Part shown: positions 63,585 to 64,000 of the stretch, piece after piece | How the letters are laid out: the number at the start of each line of letters is the position of its first letter | How positions within the stretch are numbered: the stretch's first letter is position 1 | DNA from: Halovivax cerinus | GTDB taxonomy: Archaea > Halobacteriota > Halobacteria > Halobacteriales > Natrialbaceae | DNA length: 64,000 bases | Direction of reading: 5' to 3' | Assembly (NCBI RefSeq): GCF_024498195.1 | Contig: NZ_CP101824.1 | Location: 1,488,001-1,552,000 of the forward strand | Made by a program: the position numbers and the translations under genes | The notes under the pieces: model-generated | The model's input: only the letters and a program-made list of their open reading frames with translations | What the model was told of the DNA's origin: nothing | Databases searched by the model: none

Positions 63585-63833
63585 TCACTCGGACGCTCCG
63601 GCTCGCAGATCGCCCAGCGAGTAGATGATCACGCCGACGATGACGACGTAGAGCGCGACGAGCAACAGCGCCGCGGCGCTCGCTTCCGTCGGCGGGAGGA
63701 AGTCGTAGAGCCAGTCTGTGGCGAGCCAGACCAGCCAGCCGCCGGCGACGATGACGCCGGCCAGGCCGAAGACCAGGATGATCGCGCCGATCGCCGCGAT
63801 GCCGCGTCTGAGTACGTCGAGTACGTCTACCAT
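63585..63833 (-). CDS. Small two-span membrane protein
   Basis: An 82-residue protein with spans at about 10-38 and 52-72 and Trp-rich loop (WLVWLATDWLYDFLPP). No family recognised. The start MVDVLDVLRRG is an amphipathic helix. It is convergent with the APC gene (118 bp between stops). Confidence 0.65.
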   Translation of the reverse strand: MVDVLDVLRRGIAAIGAIILVFGLAGVIVAGGWLVWLATDWLYDFLPPTEASAAALLLVALYVVIVGVIIYSLGDLRAGASE

Positions 63834-63916
63834 GTTTTCTCACGCCGGGGCCGTCGCCGACCCCGCGGCGCCCGACCCAGCTAGGGGAGTCACCGAAATG
63901 GGCACGGTCCCGGCGG

Positions 63917-64000
63917 ATGCAGGTCGTAGAATTGTGGTCCTCCACTCGACGCCGCGTTCGGCCGTCGGGCGATCGCGGAGACGAGCTGAAAGGCGAAGGC
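63917..64000 (+). CDS. Possible start of a gene running off the window
   Basis: A frame open from ATG 63917 to the window end (28 codons, MQVVELWSSTRRRVRPSGDR onward). Too short to judge, with no clear promoter. Confidence 0.2.
   Translation, partial: MQVVELWSSTRRRVRPSGDRGDELKGEG

Noticed and set aside
61565-63628. A 687-codon frame overlapping the APC transporter in another frame
   Set aside because: Arg-rich with no domains, while the overlapping frame encodes a clear transporter.

Overview
The window is haloarchaeal (class Halobacteria) chromosomal DNA. It is strongly GC-rich, and the proteins are rich in Asp and Glu. Many genes have a TATA-like element about 25-30 bp before the start codon, as in leaderless transcripts. 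It carries typical haloarchaeal proteins: a HalOD1 domain protein, a PGF-CTERM surface protein, Tat lipoproteins, a UbaA-type E1 enzyme, FAU-1, a long-form HisG, a bacterial-type riboflavin synthase, and several very small zinc-ribbon and membrane proteins. No rRNA, tRNA, CRISPR array or transposase was recognised.

Region by region. 1-6.8 kb: the end of a PAS histidine kinase, then a duplicated divergent pair of membrane-protein genes (one partner reduced to a remnant, the other broken by an in-frame TGA), then an AT-rich island holding a halocin C8-like Tat-exported preproprotein and a small membrane protein. 6.9-8.9 kb: ahcY, with a hicBA toxin-antitoxin module between two 62-bp copies of the ahcY 3' end. 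9-16 kb: an RDD protein, an MFS exporter with an ArsR-type regulator, a CPBP protease, Hjc, an alpha/beta hydrolase and a universal stress protein. 16-24 kb: an AidB-like acyl-CoA dehydrogenase and a giant GLUG/PKD/Ig/CARDB surface protein. 24-36 kb: regulators, a SWIM protein, hisG, a G-quadruplex-prone minisatellite, a TraB-like protein, an acyltransferase/Nudix pair, a MacB-type ABC exporter, FAU-1, a Tat lipoprotein and ribE.

36-45 kb: a degenerate M24 peptidase-like gene overlapping a UvrD-family helicase, two small zinc-ribbon genes, ubaA, a HalOD1 protein, a cobalamin-binding protein, a GIDE membrane protein and uncharacterised genes. 45-52 kb: an NTP-pyrophosphatase-like protein, a Na/Pi cotransporter homologue, a TrmB-type regulator, an Xre/DUF2178-type pair with a striking operator array, and a polysaccharide flippase. 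52-54.6 kb: a divergent pair of a P19-like lipoprotein and a DyP/EfeB-like protein, suggesting iron or haem handling. 54.7-64 kb: aldo/keto reductase, CPBP protease, Gfo/Idh/MocA dehydrogenase, an ABC-2 exporter, an Lrp regulator divergent from an APC amino-acid transporter with Usp-like domains, and small membrane proteins.

Most genes are single transcription units or two-gene operons. The features most worth following are the ahcY-end/hicBA structure, the halocin-like island, the broken and duplicated membrane-gene pair, the operator array at 49996-50032, the DyP-like protein with an altered catalytic motif, and the unusual simple-sequence arrays between genes.
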